A stretch of 64,000 nucleotides of DNA from Strigamia acuminata (GCA_949358305.1 CASHSZ010000007.1:1-64000); one strand, 5' to 3'. Counted from the first letter of the stretch, positions 12,043 to 23,467 are shown. Made by a program: numbers and translations. Notes: generated by a model from the sequence alone, not told the origin.

Positions 12043-12354
12043 ATTATAAATTGTGCTAAAATATAGAAAAGAAGAGAAACAGATAAATAAATAAAATAAA
12101 TAAAATAAAGACGTATATTTAATCACCCGATGAGATGTTTTTTTTACAATGAGAAACAAAATATACGCAATATAAACAAACAATACGAGACAATGAGATG
12201 GGGGATTGTTGTTTTTATCCCATAAGAGTTGTGTCACATCTTTGACAATTGAAAAAAAAAAAAAAATAAATGAATAAATAAAATTAAAAACAAAAACAAA
12301 AACTAAATCAATCAAACAAACAAACAAACGAGAGTGGGAATAAACCGTCTCCTC

Positions 12355-12946
12355 TTATAATTCCATCGAAAGATCGGAACCACCAATTGCCTCTTCAGCG
12401 CCTTCGTCATCATCGTCGTCAACGACATCCTCTATCCAACCCATCGTTCCCTCCATCGCCTTCCACCATTTTTCCTCTGCTTCTTCAAATGTTTTCTCAA
12501 ATTCCTCCATCGTCGCCTTCACCATTTTCTTGAGTCTTTGTTCCGTCCTGTCTATCAACTCCTCAATTCTCTCCTCTAGTCCCTCCATCATTTTTTCGAC
12601 CCTTTCCTCCGTCGCCGCCATTGCCGTCTCCTGGACCTTCGTCTGTCTTCGACCGAGCGACTGGAGAAAGAGAGAAAAGAACGAATAAAAATAAAAAAAA
12701 AAATAAAAAAAAAAAAAAGGTCAAATAAAAAAGACAAAAGAGTAAATATCGGAATGGGACACATACCCCCTTGATCTTCGTGGGATCATTAGTTTTTCGC
12801 TCGCGTGCATCATGCACGGAACTACTGGCGGCGCTCAAGTTTGGCGTGTGGCTCCACGCCTCCATGAAGTCGATGCGTTCCAAAAGGACGACGGGTGACA
12901 GGTGCGACTTTGTGGACGGCTTTTCTCCTCTCTTTCCTTTTTCCAT
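12355..12946 (-). CDS. Gene C: Glu/Lys coiled-coil protein, spliced, unknown family
   Basis: Minus-strand exons 12946-12767 and 12660-12355 give 161 residues. The 106-bp intron (GTATGT...CTCCAG) is phase 0 and mostly pyrimidine. The second exon opens with TCG (Ser), as in genes A, F and H. Residues 1-60 are basic and Ser-rich. From about residue 74 there is a clear amphipathic coiled coil with EERVEKMMEGLEERIEELI-type heptads to about residue 130. The protein ends in a poly-Asp/Glu stretch. ATG 12946 is the first Met after a plausible acceptor in an upstream exon or leader. No enzyme motif or membrane segment is visible once the intron is removed. Function unknown; structural or scaffold role is only a guess. 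Confidence 0.6.
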
Positions 12947-13117
12947 ATTTTCTTCGATGTGAAAAAAAAGATAAAAATTAAAATCGCAACAAAAAGAACC
13001 AAAACGTGGGACGTCGAATAAAACATCCGCGCACATATTGTTCGCGCAAGTCTACGCGCGTACATGTACGTGTTGGACGTGGTACATTTGATGCCTACCG
13101 CGGAACAATGCGAGAAA

Positions 13118-13236
13118 ACACGAGAAAATACGAAGTTCTCGTATTTTCTCGGTTTTACTTCCATTTGGTTAATTCTTACCTTTGGTTTCAATACAATTTA
13201 TCTTATTTCAGAAGTCTGCGAGACACATATAAAAAG

Positions 13237-13268
<32 letters not shown>

Positions 13269-13466
13269 GTTTATTTCTAATTAAATGAGAAAAATCTTAT
13301 ATATAGGCTTAACCCACCATGCAATAAGAAACAGACGAAAAAATCTTCTTTTTATTCGTGTCTTGTAGTTTTCTGAAATGAGATAAATTGCATTGAAACG
13401 TAACATAAGAATTAATCAAATGAAAGCAAAACCGAGAAAAAGTGAGAATCTTGTATTTTCTCGTTG
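13118..13466. mobile_element. Foldback / MITE-like inverted repeat
   Basis: Bases 13118-13245 and 13337-13466 are imperfect reverse complements of about 125 bp. They share segments such as AGAAAATACNA, TCGGTTTT, TTAATTCTTA, CAATTTATCT and AAAAAGAAGATTTTT. A spacer of about 90 bp lies between them, partly poly-T. No coding capacity. Probably a non-autonomous DNA element; target duplication not resolved. Confidence 0.6.
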
Positions 13467-13469
13467 TAC

Positions 13470-14013
13470 GACAAAGTCGGTTCGCGTTACACGAGTTTTT
13501 CAAAGTACCGTGGCCCTGGTACACGATACCGTCTCGGTTTTAAAACGGCACCGCGGTCCCGACGCTCACCTGCCGCAAAAAGCAATGCAGTCCAGGGCCG
13601 CGAACCGCGTGTAAAAACGCCAACTGACGAGTGTTTACCGGGAAAATGGTTAATTTACCTCTAATCGTTCCACTTGTTCACTTGTTCACGACACGGGGTC
13701 CACACTACTGATGGCGAGCGCGCGAGTGATTCGACGCGGCATCTGGCGACAACCATGGAATCCCGCGCGTGATGCGACGTTGTTTGTTTATTTTTGTCTA
13801 TTTTATTTATTTATTTGTTTATTTATATATTTATGTTTATTTGTTTATTCATCTATTTGTTTCACGATGCTTTCAAATTTTTATTTTTTTGTAACTCCGC
13901 TCACCAAGCAGCGTCGTTATCGAAATCCGCCATACCTGACCGCTGATTCCGCGCCGCCACGTGCTTCGCTGCTGAGCAAGTTGAAAGTATTTATGCCGTT
14001 TATCTATTTATCA

Positions 14014-14046
<33 letters not shown>

Positions 14047-14300
14047 CCAATCAACCAATTGACAACGACAACAATTGTTTCAACAATCCGACCATTCGTC
14101 CGCTTGTGTCTAAACGAGTGGAAGCGTGGAGAGGCGCGGAATTCGTCGCCATATTCTCGCTTGCCAGAAATGAAAAGAGAATAATTCGGTTTATCATTGT
14201 TTGATTGATCTGTGGTTTTATTCACCTTCCTTTCCTTTTCATTGATTGTGTTTTGCTGTTCAATTCTCGTTTGTATTTAATTTACGGTAATCTAATTTTT
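13470..14300. other. Intergenic, with (ATCT)n at 14014-14046
   Basis: No gene is supported. There is a T-rich low-complexity stretch at 13790-13890 and eight ATCT units at 14014-14046. A plausible 5' leader intron of gene D ends at the acceptor ACATTTCAG at 14301-14309. Confidence 0.55.
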
Positions 14301-14309
14301 ACATTTCAG

Positions 14310-15036
14310 ATGGAGAACGGAAAGAACGTCATCTGGGGTGAAGTGCGCCCGGGCACGAGGTGAGAGTGGTTGGTCGATCGATTGGTTTTATTTATTCGAC
14401 ACATTTTATTTTATTTCATTTTATTTTTATTTTATTTTTAAGGGGCCCATCGCGATTGTCGTTTGGGAAAAAGAACGTGAATAACCCCATCATTTGGGGT
14501 GAAATGCGCCCGGGCACAAGGTGAGAGTGATTGGTCGATCGATTGGTTTTATTTATTTGACACTTTTTATTTCATTCTATTTTATTTTTATTTTATTTTT
14601 AAGGGGTTCGTCGCGATCGCCACCTTCGACGAGGTCGCCGCAGACCATCTATGTGCGGCCCGGGGAATTTGGTAATAACATATTCTTCGGGCCGAGGCGC
14701 TATGTGCCAGAGTGAGTAAAGCAATTTATGGTCGATTCGTCGGTCGCGATTTGATTAATCATTTTTTTTTTTTTCCATAGTAACTTACCATGGTTGCCAC
14801 CTATGCGTGCCAATAATTTCCAATGCAACAGGCGCCACGCGCGGGATCGCCCAACACCACCGACGCATGGGTGGTCGGATATCCCAAGATCCACCCGAAA
14901 CTATGTGTTTCAATTCTGCACAACTTGCTACCAGTTTGGTGGTTGCAACCCGTTCGTCACCAGTTACCAGTCACCAGTCACCCGCGACCGCCACCAGTTC
15001 GTCGCGCTATATCTACCTGTCCAGTTAGTTAATTAA
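14310..15036 (+). CDS. Gene D: protein built from duplicated 78-bp-class exons
   Basis: Four exons: 14310-14359, 14443-14520, 14604-14711 and 14781-15036. Together they give 163 residues. All three introns are phase 2 with GTGAG donors and T-rich TTTTAAG or CCATAG acceptors. ATG 14310 immediately follows an acceptor. A segment of exon 1 plus its intron is tandemly duplicated as the end of exon 2 plus its intron, so both exons end in IWGE(V/M)RPGTR. Exon 3 begins GSSR like exon 2's GPSR. The last exon is Pro/Arg-rich then aromatic and Cys-containing (FQC, FCTTCYQFGGC). A TTAATTAA stop context and AATAAAA near 15239 fit a 3' end. Gene E shares exon sizes and phases. No known domain; function unknown. 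Confidence 0.6.
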
Positions 15037-15068
15037 TTATTCTTTTTATCATTCTTTTTTTTTTTTTT

Positions 15069-15114
15069 TGTTTGTTTGTTTGTTTGTTTGTTTGTTTGTT
15101 TGTTTGTTTGTTTG
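15069..15114. repeat. (TTTG)n microsatellite
   Basis: About eleven TTTG units after a poly-T run, followed by a short TA tract. Confidence 0.9.
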
Positions 15115-15359
15115 ATATATATATATATACATATATTTTTTTTTCTTCCTCTTAGTGGGACATCGTTATCAAACGTAGCGCCATCGGCGTAATTTTTCAT
15201 TTTTTATTGTATTTTGTTCGTTTGTGGTTTATAATTTAAATAAAAATTGAATTTGAGATAAGTGGCCACGATTGATTGGGTTTATTTGATCGCAAAAAAA
15301 AAAAAAATTTAATTCGAATGAATCTATCGGTGTTAAAAACGACACGACCGGTTTGTTAG

Positions 15360-15917
15360 TTAGCCGATTGGTGAACAATTTGCGAAACACGCGCGACACG
15401 TGGGGGCGTATTTCTCGGCACCCCCTATCACCACGACGTCTTCTTCGCCCGACGTCCGCTTCGTGAACGCGGCTTCCCCTCGACACCGGTAGCACGTTGC
15501 CTTCAGCTTCACGATGTGCTCTGATTTCGGGAGCAAATCGCAGACTTGACCGAACGGGTTCAACTTGAAATCCCCATCGAGGGCCGCGATTACCACAGTC
15601 TTTCCTTTCTCTGCCATTTCTTGACAGAATTGTACCAAGTCCTCGAAAAACTGGCCCTCGTCAATCCCGATAATCCCGAAATTTTCGGATTGTCTTCGGG
15701 CTTCCGCGAGGTTTTCGACGGCGCGCGCCGCTCTCGATTTTCCGTCACGAGCGACGATTTCTCCGGGAATGTGGCGGTTGTCGATTTTGGGCTTCAATAA
15801 CAACGCTTCTTCTCCTTCTAGGCGCCTCAAGAGTTCAGTTGTTTTCCCTGCAAACATCGGGCCCACTATTAACTGGATATTGCCTCGTGGTCGATCCTCG
15901 ATGGCCGACGTCGACAT
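15360..15917 (-). CDS. TK1: Thymidine kinase, type II (TK1-like)
   Basis: 185 residues. Phosphorylates thymidine to dTMP with ATP in the salvage pathway, normally a cytosolic tetramer. Seen here: the P-loop GPMFAGKTTELLRR (about 18-31), the Walker-B-like IDEGQFF (about 84-90) with the catalytic Glu, and the AALDGDF/NPFG segment. CYRC (about 141-144) and CRAC (about 177-180) supply the structural zinc cysteines, and the thymidine lasso carries EAAFTKR and VIGGAEKY. Length is close to the family minimum; the C-terminal regulatory extension of vertebrate TK1 is absent. One coding exon; a possible 5' acceptor (GGTAG, about 15934) suggests a leader intron. Large DNA viruses also carry this family, so origin (host or virus-derived) is open. 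The frame is intact. Confidence 0.93.
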   Translation of the reverse strand: MSTSAIEDRPRGNIQLIVGPMFAGKTTELLRRLEGEEALLLKPKIDNRHIPGEIVARDGKSRAARAVENLAEARRQSENFGIIGIDEGQFFEDLVQFCQEMAEKGKTVVIAALDGDFKLNPFGQVCDLLPKSEHIVKLKATCYRCRGEAAFTKRTSGEEDVVVIGGAEKYAPTCRACFANCSPIG

Positions 15918-15929
15918 CTCGTCTTGTTG

Positions 15930-16490
15930 CGTCTACCATCGAGGAAAAAGAGAAAGAATTTAAACGAATAAATGAAAAACGAAAAACTGACAAAATCGTG
16001 AGTCCGACTGCAAAACTAAAATTGGATAGAGATCGAGAACAAAATGGCGGTGATAGTGGTGTAACCACGGGGATTCCCGCCCGTGCTCGCGCATCGACCC
16101 GTTCTGGTTCATTTAGTTAGTTGGTCGGTCGGTTTAATTGACGAGTCGGTCAAATTGTTGGAGATTCTTCCCCTTTTTCTATTTTGAAAATTGACTAGGT
16201 TTGCTTACCGTGCAAACGAAACTCGATATAGCGAATGAACCAATGCGTACAAGTGCGCGAAGCAAAGCGCGGTATGGTAGGAAAGCTTTAGCCCGTCGCT
16301 CGCTGCAAAGACGCGAGAATACGACGCGACACTCGGTGACACAAATTAGAAATTAAGAAAAAAAATAAATAAATAAATAAAGAAATAAAAAAAAATAAAG
16401 AGAGGATTCTTTCCATTCTCTTCTTTACGTTTTCTCTTTTCCTCTCCATTTCTTTGCGCCCACCCGCGAGAGAAGCGCACATCAGTGCAC
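15930..16490. other. Upstream region of the thymidine kinase gene
   Basis: Probable leader/promoter side of the minus-strand thymidine kinase gene. No further coding exon can be supported. A T-rich stretch at 16340-16400 and a short Lys/Glu-rich minus-strand frame at about 16400-16480 are unconvincing. Confidence 0.4.
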
Positions 16491-18780
16491 CAACGCAAAC
16501 GCGTCGCCTCTAATGGTACGCGCGTTTGAGCGCGCCCTAATGCGTGATAATGAACGCAACGTGGTCGAGAGGGGCGACAATCAGAATTTAATGAAATGAA
16601 TATTTTTTTTTTTTTTTTTTTTTCAGTTTGATTTGAGATTATTGAAATATTAAAATTTACAATTAAAATAGCACACAATTCCAGACGCAATCACAATTGC
16701 GAACAATGATGGATTCTGGGATTAATTTAAAGTTTGCGTTAAATCGTAAATGCGCATGCGCAGATACCGCGCAGCGAGGTGCACAGGTATAATTTCCTCC
16801 GATGAATTTTACTTCGGATTTTACGGACAATTTCAATGTGGAAAATTTATTTATAGTCGTCAGTTATTTGGCAACAATATTATTACATTTTTAATCAGCA
16901 TTTTAATCATAACTTTTGTCAGTTGTGTAGCTTATTTTTGATTTGTTATTGTGACTGACCAGAAGGCCAGTCTGAGACCGAGAGGGGCGTGCAAAAGGGA
17001 CACCTATCGGCACTGGCGTCAGAAGAACTCGGGTACCGCGCCACTCGGTGGGTACTGTGCCGCTCGACCGAGCGACGACGGCCCCTCGCTCTGCTCTCGG
17101 TCTGAAGGCTTTCGCAAAATGCAGCGGACGCGGTGATTAGAACTCGCGTCGACTCCGACGGGACGTCAACTCTGGAAGGTAAAATTAAAATATGAAACGG
17201 CGGATATTTTACGAAACTTTTGTTCCAGTCGGTTGCTACGAAGATAATCTCGTTAATCATTGGAATACGAACCGCGGAACCGGTTCCAAGATCCGAAATT
17301 TAAACTTTAATCGTCCGCTCGTTGTCGATCGCCAGGCACCTGTAAGTGATAAACGCGTCCTTTTCATTTTCTTGTCGCGTCTCGGGAGTTTGTGGATCTA
17401 TAACCTGGCCTAATCTGACCTAATTCGAATCTGAGTTTGGATCTGAATTCTGCGTTTGCTTTATCGTTTCAACATTATGAGAGTTTCCTTTTATTAAACA
17501 ATTACATTTTCAATTCTCGTTGGTAGTTAATTGCGCCCTGGTGCGTTGCCATAAACACCGGACACTTTGTGGACATATATCCACGTTGACGGACATCATT
17601 ACCGACGCCCGCGCCAAAAACCCGTGTCGCGCTCACCCCCATCGCATCACGTGCATTATCGCGCGTCGTAGATCGCGAGCAAAGACACACTCATGTCCAT
17701 ATGTTGCTGAGAACTTTGCTCACGGTCGCGCGTCGACGTCGAAACGTGTCGAAACAAGCCGAAAAATGCAGGCAACCACGCGCGCGTCATGGGGTTTAAA
17801 TAAGCGAACGGATGTCGGTGCGGAAACTTATTTTCGGGACGAGTCGTTAGGGCTGCTGTCGTCGCCGCTCAACGGCCCCAACTGCTCCCATTCGCCGGTA
17901 GACCGAGCGAGAACGGGTGCGTTCTATTTCCGATTCATTTATTTATTATTTTGACCGACCCGAAGGCCAGTCTGAGACCGAGAGGGGCGTGCAAATGTGA
18001 CACATATAGGCACTGGCGCCAGAAGAACTCGGGTACCGCGCCACTCGGTGGGTACTGTGCCGCTCGACCGAGCGACGACGGCCCCTCGCTCTGCTCTCGA
18101 TATGAAGGCTTTCGCAAAATGCAGCGGACGCGGTGATTAGAACTCGCGTCGACTCCGACGGGACGTCAACTCTGGAAGATAAAATTAAAATATGAAACGG
18201 CGGATATTTTACGAAACTTTTGTTCCAGTCGGTTGCTACGAAGATAATCTCGTTAATCATTGGAATACGAACCGCGGAACCGGTTCCAAGATCCGAAATT
18301 TAAACTTTAATCGTCCGCTCGTTGTCGATCGCCAGGCACCTATAAGTGATAAACGCGTCCTTTTCATTTTCTTGTCGCGTCTCGGGAGTTTGTGGATCTA
18401 TAACCTGGCCTAATCTGACCTAATTCGAATCTGAGTTTGGATCTGAATTCTGCGTTTGCTTTATCGTTTCAACATTATGAGAGTTTCCTTTTATTAAACA
18501 ATTATATTTTTAATTCTACTTGCTATTTAACTGCGTCCCGGTGCGTTGCCATAAGCACCGGACACCTTCGGACATTTATCCACGTTGGTGAACATTATTA
18601 TCGATGCCGGTGTCAAAAATCCATGTCGCGCTTACATACATCGCACCTCGCATATTATCGCGCGTGGGAATGCGTTCACGCGTGTGCATGGCAAACAAAG
18701 ACACGCTCATGCGAGCACATTGTCGAGGACTTCGCTCACGATCGCGCACTGACACCAGAACGTGTTGCATCAAAATATTG
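16490..18780 (+). repeat. Dispersed repeat block 4 with 1-kb tandem duplication
   Basis: Bases 16951-17520 and 17951-18520 are almost identical and exactly 1000 bp apart, with only a handful of differences (for example around 16992 versus 17992 and 17100 versus 18100). The unit carries, in order, a SINE-tail-like GAAGGCCAGTCTGAGACC module, a GTACCGCGCCACTCGGTGGG module, the AT-rich GATAATCTCGTTAATC module and a GTTTCAACATTATGAG module. After 17520 and 18520 the copies diverge to about 85-90% similarity. Frames in the unit lack domain resemblance. Confidence 0.75.
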
Positions 18781-19600
18781 AAATTTTCTACGACCAGATG
18801 CCGAATCTGTCATGTGCAAAGAGAGTGTGTGTAAACGAACGGACAAATAAATAAATAAATAAATAGATAAACCAAGTGTTTTTCATAACTGTTTGTTTGT
18901 TTGTACCGGCGGAACGTTGTGATGTCGATGTGAGAGTTTATTTTGGAAGAATTTGTTGGGACTGTCGACGCTCGTCGGTGCCAACTGCCCCGGCTGACCA
19001 ACGACTGAACAATAGAGTGGTTGCGCAACCCGAATGCAGACTTTTGTGACCGAAACCCCCCGGATTTCCGCGAGGGCTCGAATCAGTCCCGGTTGGTCTG
19101 AAGGTGTTAGTAGATCCATCGGATGCAGTGACCGAAATTCAATGGGTGACGAACGACGATAGAGGGGGAGGATCGAATTACTCCCCGGCAATCATCGTCG
19201 AAATGGAGAACCCAATTCGCTTATTCACTCGACAATTTGTGTCGTTTTACGAGCTTTATTGTTGATGTTTCGCGCGTGCACGTGTGTGTCTGTGTGTGGC
19301 ATTTTACAACGGAGTGGCATCGACGTGTCCATTGGTTGACTCGAGTTCCAACCGTCCCCAACGCCTCGTAAAAATCGACACCGATTTTATGACTTTGAAC
19401 GACTTTATCGCTAACATTTCCATCTGGTTCCCCGTAACGACGTTTCGACCATTGCTCCCCCCACACTCCAATTCAAAATTTAATAAGAAATTGTCAAACT
19501 TTTCAAATTCTATGATAAAAGTTGAGTGTTTTTATTGTTTACAAAATAAAAACGAAAAATAGAAAAATAAAATAAAAAAAGATTCACAATCGACTCGTCA
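18780..19600. other. Hairpin-module copy and unresolved minus-strand frame
   Basis: A hairpin-module copy lies at about 18936-18992. At 19221-19466 the minus strand has an 81-codon Arg/Lys/His-rich frame followed by AATAAAG (about 19262). It could be a terminal exon, but no start or acceptor is clear and I do not recognise it. Confidence 0.35.
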
Positions 19601-19609
19601 CATCGCCGA

Positions 19610-20311
19610 TTACGCGCCTGGTTGTGGGTCACTGAGGAAGAGATCAAATTGAATAAACTAAGTGAACAAACTGATGGACGGGCGGACAAATTGAAACGTT
19701 GAACCGAATTAATTACCTCGACGCCGGACGCCCTGGCAACATCGGTTCGGTGGCCGCGAAACGCGCTAGCATCCTGGCGCGCCCGCGGGATTGACTTGAA
19801 AAATAGAAAATAAAATAAAATAAATATAAATAAATAAATCAATTCGAATCAAACCAACCAATCGGTGAAACAAAACGAAACAAAAACAAAAACAAAACGT
19901 TGAATCGAATTAACTCACATCGGCATCGGACGTCCCGGTCCCATCAACTGGGCGCCCGCGAAGCGAACAAACAGTACGGAACGTCCGCGAGGATGGCTTA
20001 AAAAATAAATAAATAAATAAATAAATAAATAAATGAATAAATAAATCAAACGAGACGTTTGACCGAATTACATCGGTTCCGGAGTCGCGCGCTGGAATGG
20101 CGCAACCCGCATGATGGGTCGAATGTGACCGGGTTCGGTCCACTGCCACGATGACGACTGGGGCGGATCAATTGGCTGACAACTGAATAAACAAAGAAAT
20201 AAAGAAATGAAGAAACGGATAAACGAACGATCGATCGAAACCGGTCGGTCGAATCTCTCACCTTGCATCATCGCCGTCGTTGTTGTGGTCGTTTTTCTCG
20301 TTTTTGTTCAT
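19610..20311 (-). CDS. Gene E: five-exon protein with duplicated 78-bp exons
   Basis: Minus-strand exons 20311-20262 (50 bp), 20182-20072 (111 bp), 19996-19919 (78 bp), 19794-19717 (78 bp) and 19631-19610. They give 112 residues. Every intron is phase 2 with GT donors and AG acceptors and is TTTA- or pyrimidine-rich. The two 78-bp exons encode homologous 26-residue repeats, each with a R-G-R start and a P-G-R-P end (GPGRPMP; LPGRPAS). Exon 1 is Asn/Asp-rich (NKNEKNDHNNDGDD). The 50-bp first exon and 78-bp phase-2 exons match gene D exactly in size and phase. That points to common ancestry followed by exon duplication. No known domain; function unknown. Confidence 0.55.
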
Positions 20312-20319
20312 CGTCTGGA

Positions 20320-21423
20320 ACATAGAAATTAAATTAAAGTCGAATGCAAAGGAAAATAAAATAACGGCTAAGAAAAAATAAAAAATTTCAAGTCACGAGT
20401 CTGTCAAATGAGCGAGCGAGCGGTGCCCGACCGAACCAATGCAGGCGTTCGTGTTTGCACGCGCGTGTTAATTGATACGTTGTCGAGAGAGGCGTAGAGG
20501 TAATCGAGGGTTGTTTTTTTTTTCAATTTGTCGATCGATTGACTGATAAATGTGACGGTAGAACGGTCAACTACTCACTTTTTGGAAGATGGAAACACGA
20601 CGTTGTCTGTCCCGCGCGTGATCACTATCGATGCATAGAGCGACACCAAGTGACATAATCCGGAAACATGGCGGCTGTCTGTCTCCATCCTCTCGGCACA
20701 CGGTTCCACGCGGCGGGTATCTCCGTCCACTCGACCAATCGTCGTATTCGTTGTTATCCTTTTTCCTTTTTTTTTTTCTTTTTTTTTCTTTCTTTTTTTT
20801 TCTTTTTTTCTTTTTTAGGCGAGTAAATAAAACTGACTGAAATAAAAATTCCCATCCATCCACCCATTTCGTTTTGTTTTTTAACGTGACGATTCTGAGT
20901 AATTACGTCACACCGTGTACCCCAACCATTAATCAGATTATCACGATAGATGTCGCGTGAAATGAGATTGTGAACGCTTAAACTGGTCTATGGTTTAAAT
21001 TCCATTCCGCGATGCACGGCGCGCCATCGTAAAGGCTTTTATTCAACTAGACACGAACGTTTAGCGTGTTGGATCAAACGTCCGGTCACGCGACCTGTGA
21101 TGTAATTACTCGGAACCACTGCGCAGCCCGGTGGAACTCGTGTCCTTTAATGGATACCAAAATGTTCGTCCGATGCGATCACTTGACGTTTCCCGCGTTA
21201 AAAAGTGACCCAATAAATTCCGGAACCAGATTAATCATGTTTTATCTATCTATATGCGTCTAACCGTATATTTTGTTTTTTTTAATTTTAACGTGGAAAA
21301 GTTCGTTAATCATAATATTCGACACCTACATGTCAAACTTGGAAAATCCGCGGCGGTGGCGCATTCTGGCGACAATCCGCGAAACCCCGTGAATAGCTTG
21401 TTTTCGACTTGTCATTTTTATAA

Positions 21424-21456
<33 letters not shown>

Positions 21457-21540
21457 GTTATTATTATTATTATTATTATTTAATTAGAAGTGTGACCCGT
21501 CACGTGTTACCACCGCCATTGTTATCACCGGGTGTCGTGT
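20320..21540. other. Intergenic with tRNA-like head, poly-pyrimidine tract and repeat module
   Basis: A minus-strand tRNA-like head (TTGGTCGAGTGGACGG) lies at about 20690-20745, next to a T/C-rich tract at 20758-20818. Bases 20930-21400 hold a degenerate copy of the dispersed repeat, with CGTGTCCTTTAATGGAT shared with about 4420 and 11565. A (TTA)n run occupies about 21425-21482. The minus-strand frame at 20567-20863 is largely poly-Lys from the pyrimidine tract and is not supported. Confidence 0.5.
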
Positions 21541-21556
21541 CGGTTCATTCGTCAAA

Positions 21557-22510
21557 ATGGACGCACCATGCGCTTCGTCCACAGAGGTGAGTTGTTAAAT
21601 CTCTGTCTATGAATTGTTATTTTGTCAATTGGCCGTATTCACATTTTGCGTGCACAAAACGCACGTATACGCCATGTTGCCCGCGTGAACATCTGAATTG
21701 TCGTTGTTTTCATCGCTAAACGAAACGATCAATTTGATGAATGTACAAATGAGTTTAATGAATTTTATAAAATTAAGCGAACGAGCGAGATTAACAAATA
21801 AATAAACAAATGGGTGTTTGTTTGGAGATAATTCATTTCGTACAACGCGCTATCAATCAATCAATTACCCGCTATACGGTGAAACTGTAACGCTCCTCTC
21901 TCGTTCGTGTTTCGGTCTCCTTTCTCTCCTCCTCTCTTCGCGTTCGTATCTCAATTTAATTTATTTTAATTTAATTTAATTTAATTTATTTATTTATTTA
22001 TTTCTCTCTTTACAGATGTCAATCATCGCCGGGAATGAGGCACCGACCCGACCACAGTCGCCGCAATCGCAACCATCGTCACCAAGAACGCCGCAGACGC
22101 CGAAGCGCCCTTTTGAGACGGGGAATACGACGCCAGTTAAAGGGGTATCCCGTTGAGATTCCTATTATTTATTCTTTTTTTCGTTTATTTTTTTTCCCCC
22201 TTTCCTTTTCCAGTCGTCCACCGCTTCCACTCCGCGTGCGCCGACGGGTAGGTTGAAGACGGTGGATCTTATACTTCGAAGAGTGACGAAGGAGGAGGAA
22301 CGAGAGGAGGAGGAGCGAAAGAAGGGACGCAACAGAGACGATTCCATGTGGATCGAGACGCTCCCAGATGGAGATGTTCTTTTGTCGGGTTCAGTGGTGA
22401 GCGCGTTAGTCCGTGTGGGTGTGGTAAGAGTCATACCAGAAGAAAACGAAGGAGACGGTGACGAAGCTCAGAGAAAGAATCGAGAGTCTGGCAAAGAAGA
22501 CGCGGGATAA
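21557..22510 (+). CDS. Gene F: Ser/Pro-rich, charged-tail protein, spliced
   Basis: Exons 21557-21586, 22016-22144 and 22214-22510 give 151 residues. ATG 21557 sits in CAAAATGG. Both introns are phase 0 (GTGAGT...TTTACAG and GTATCC...TTTCCAG). The third exon opens with TCG (Ser) after a PVKG end, the same junction style as genes A, C and H. The middle exon is Pro/Gln/Ser-rich (PQSPQSQPSSPRTPQTP). The third has a Glu/Arg run (EEEREEEERKK) and then a short hydrophobic patch (VVSALVRVGVVRVI). The end is acidic. Likely nuclear or cytosolic by composition; this is inference. No domain recognised. Confidence 0.55.
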
Positions 22511-22661
22511 GAAAAAATTGATCGTGTATTTGTAATAATGATAACAATAAAGATGATTAATGTGGATTTTTTTTTTTTTTTTTTTGTAAAAAAAAAATAA
22601 AAGCAAATGGGGAAGAGTCGGACAATGCAAATTATGAGAAAAAAATAAAATTAAATAAAAA

Positions 22662-23243
22662 CTAATGTTCATTGACGCCACCTCCATCATTTCCGGCGGG
22701 CGCTTGGTAATCGTGTGCCTCCGCCCAATGAGTGACGAGATCCCCGGGAGAGGGCGTCTCCGCACAAAACGGACAGCGTCGCCCGTTGAGTCGGTGCACT
22801 CGTTTCAACGCCTAAGAAGAAAGGGGAAAAAATAAAAATACGAATTAGTTAACTAGTGTGTGAGTGAAGAGGATAATTGGACACTCACCGATGCCAGACA
22901 GACGGGCTCGCGCGAGAATTTTTTCAACAGCCCTCGGACGAAATCATTCGCGTCCTTGTGGATGTTGTGTCGCTGTCGCTGGTGGCGAAAGACGTCGACG
23001 CAGAAGAATCCGTCCGGTCCTGAGGCACGTGGGGCGGGGGGGGGGGGGGGAAGAAAAAGAAAAAAAAAAATTAAAATAAAATTAAAAAATATTTATGTAT
23101 ATAAAATAAATAAAACATATGGAATAAAAGATATAAAATAATAAGTAAATAAATAAACGTTTCTTACTATCGGGGTGTTTATCATCGCATAGAGCGCAGG
23201 AGTATGACCTGCCGCCACCCTCCTCTTGTGGTGCTTCCGCCAT
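22662..23243 (-). CDS. Gene G: small Cys/His zinc-binding candidate, spliced
   Basis: Minus-strand exons 23243-23168, 23019-22889 and 22811-22662 give 118 residues. The first intron is phase 1 (GTAAGA...GCCTCAG) and the second phase 0 (GTGAGT...GCCTAAG side). ATG 23243 opens [11 protein letters not shown]. The chain has [13 protein letters not shown], then [17 protein letters not shown], a basic helix-like middle and VCLAS. A C-terminal C2H2-like finger follows: CPFC, then LVTHWAEAH (C-x2-C-x11-H-x4-H). The paired CxxC and His clusters suggest two zinc sites. It lies 3' to 3' with gene F, 152 bp apart. Family not recognised; nucleic-acid binding would be a reasonable but untested guess. Confidence 0.6.
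23036..23050. repeat. G15 homopolymer in gene G intron 1
   Basis: Fifteen consecutive G residues lie within the first intron of gene G, next to an A-rich tract. Confidence 0.9.
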
Positions 23244-23285
23244 TTTCCTTTTGTTTGTGAGACGAGTAAACAACTGAAAATAAAT

Positions 23286-23467
<182 letters not shown>

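Noticed and set aside
20567-20863. Poly-Lys minus-strand frame
   Set aside because: Encoded by the T/C homopurine-homopyrimidine tract at 20758-20818.
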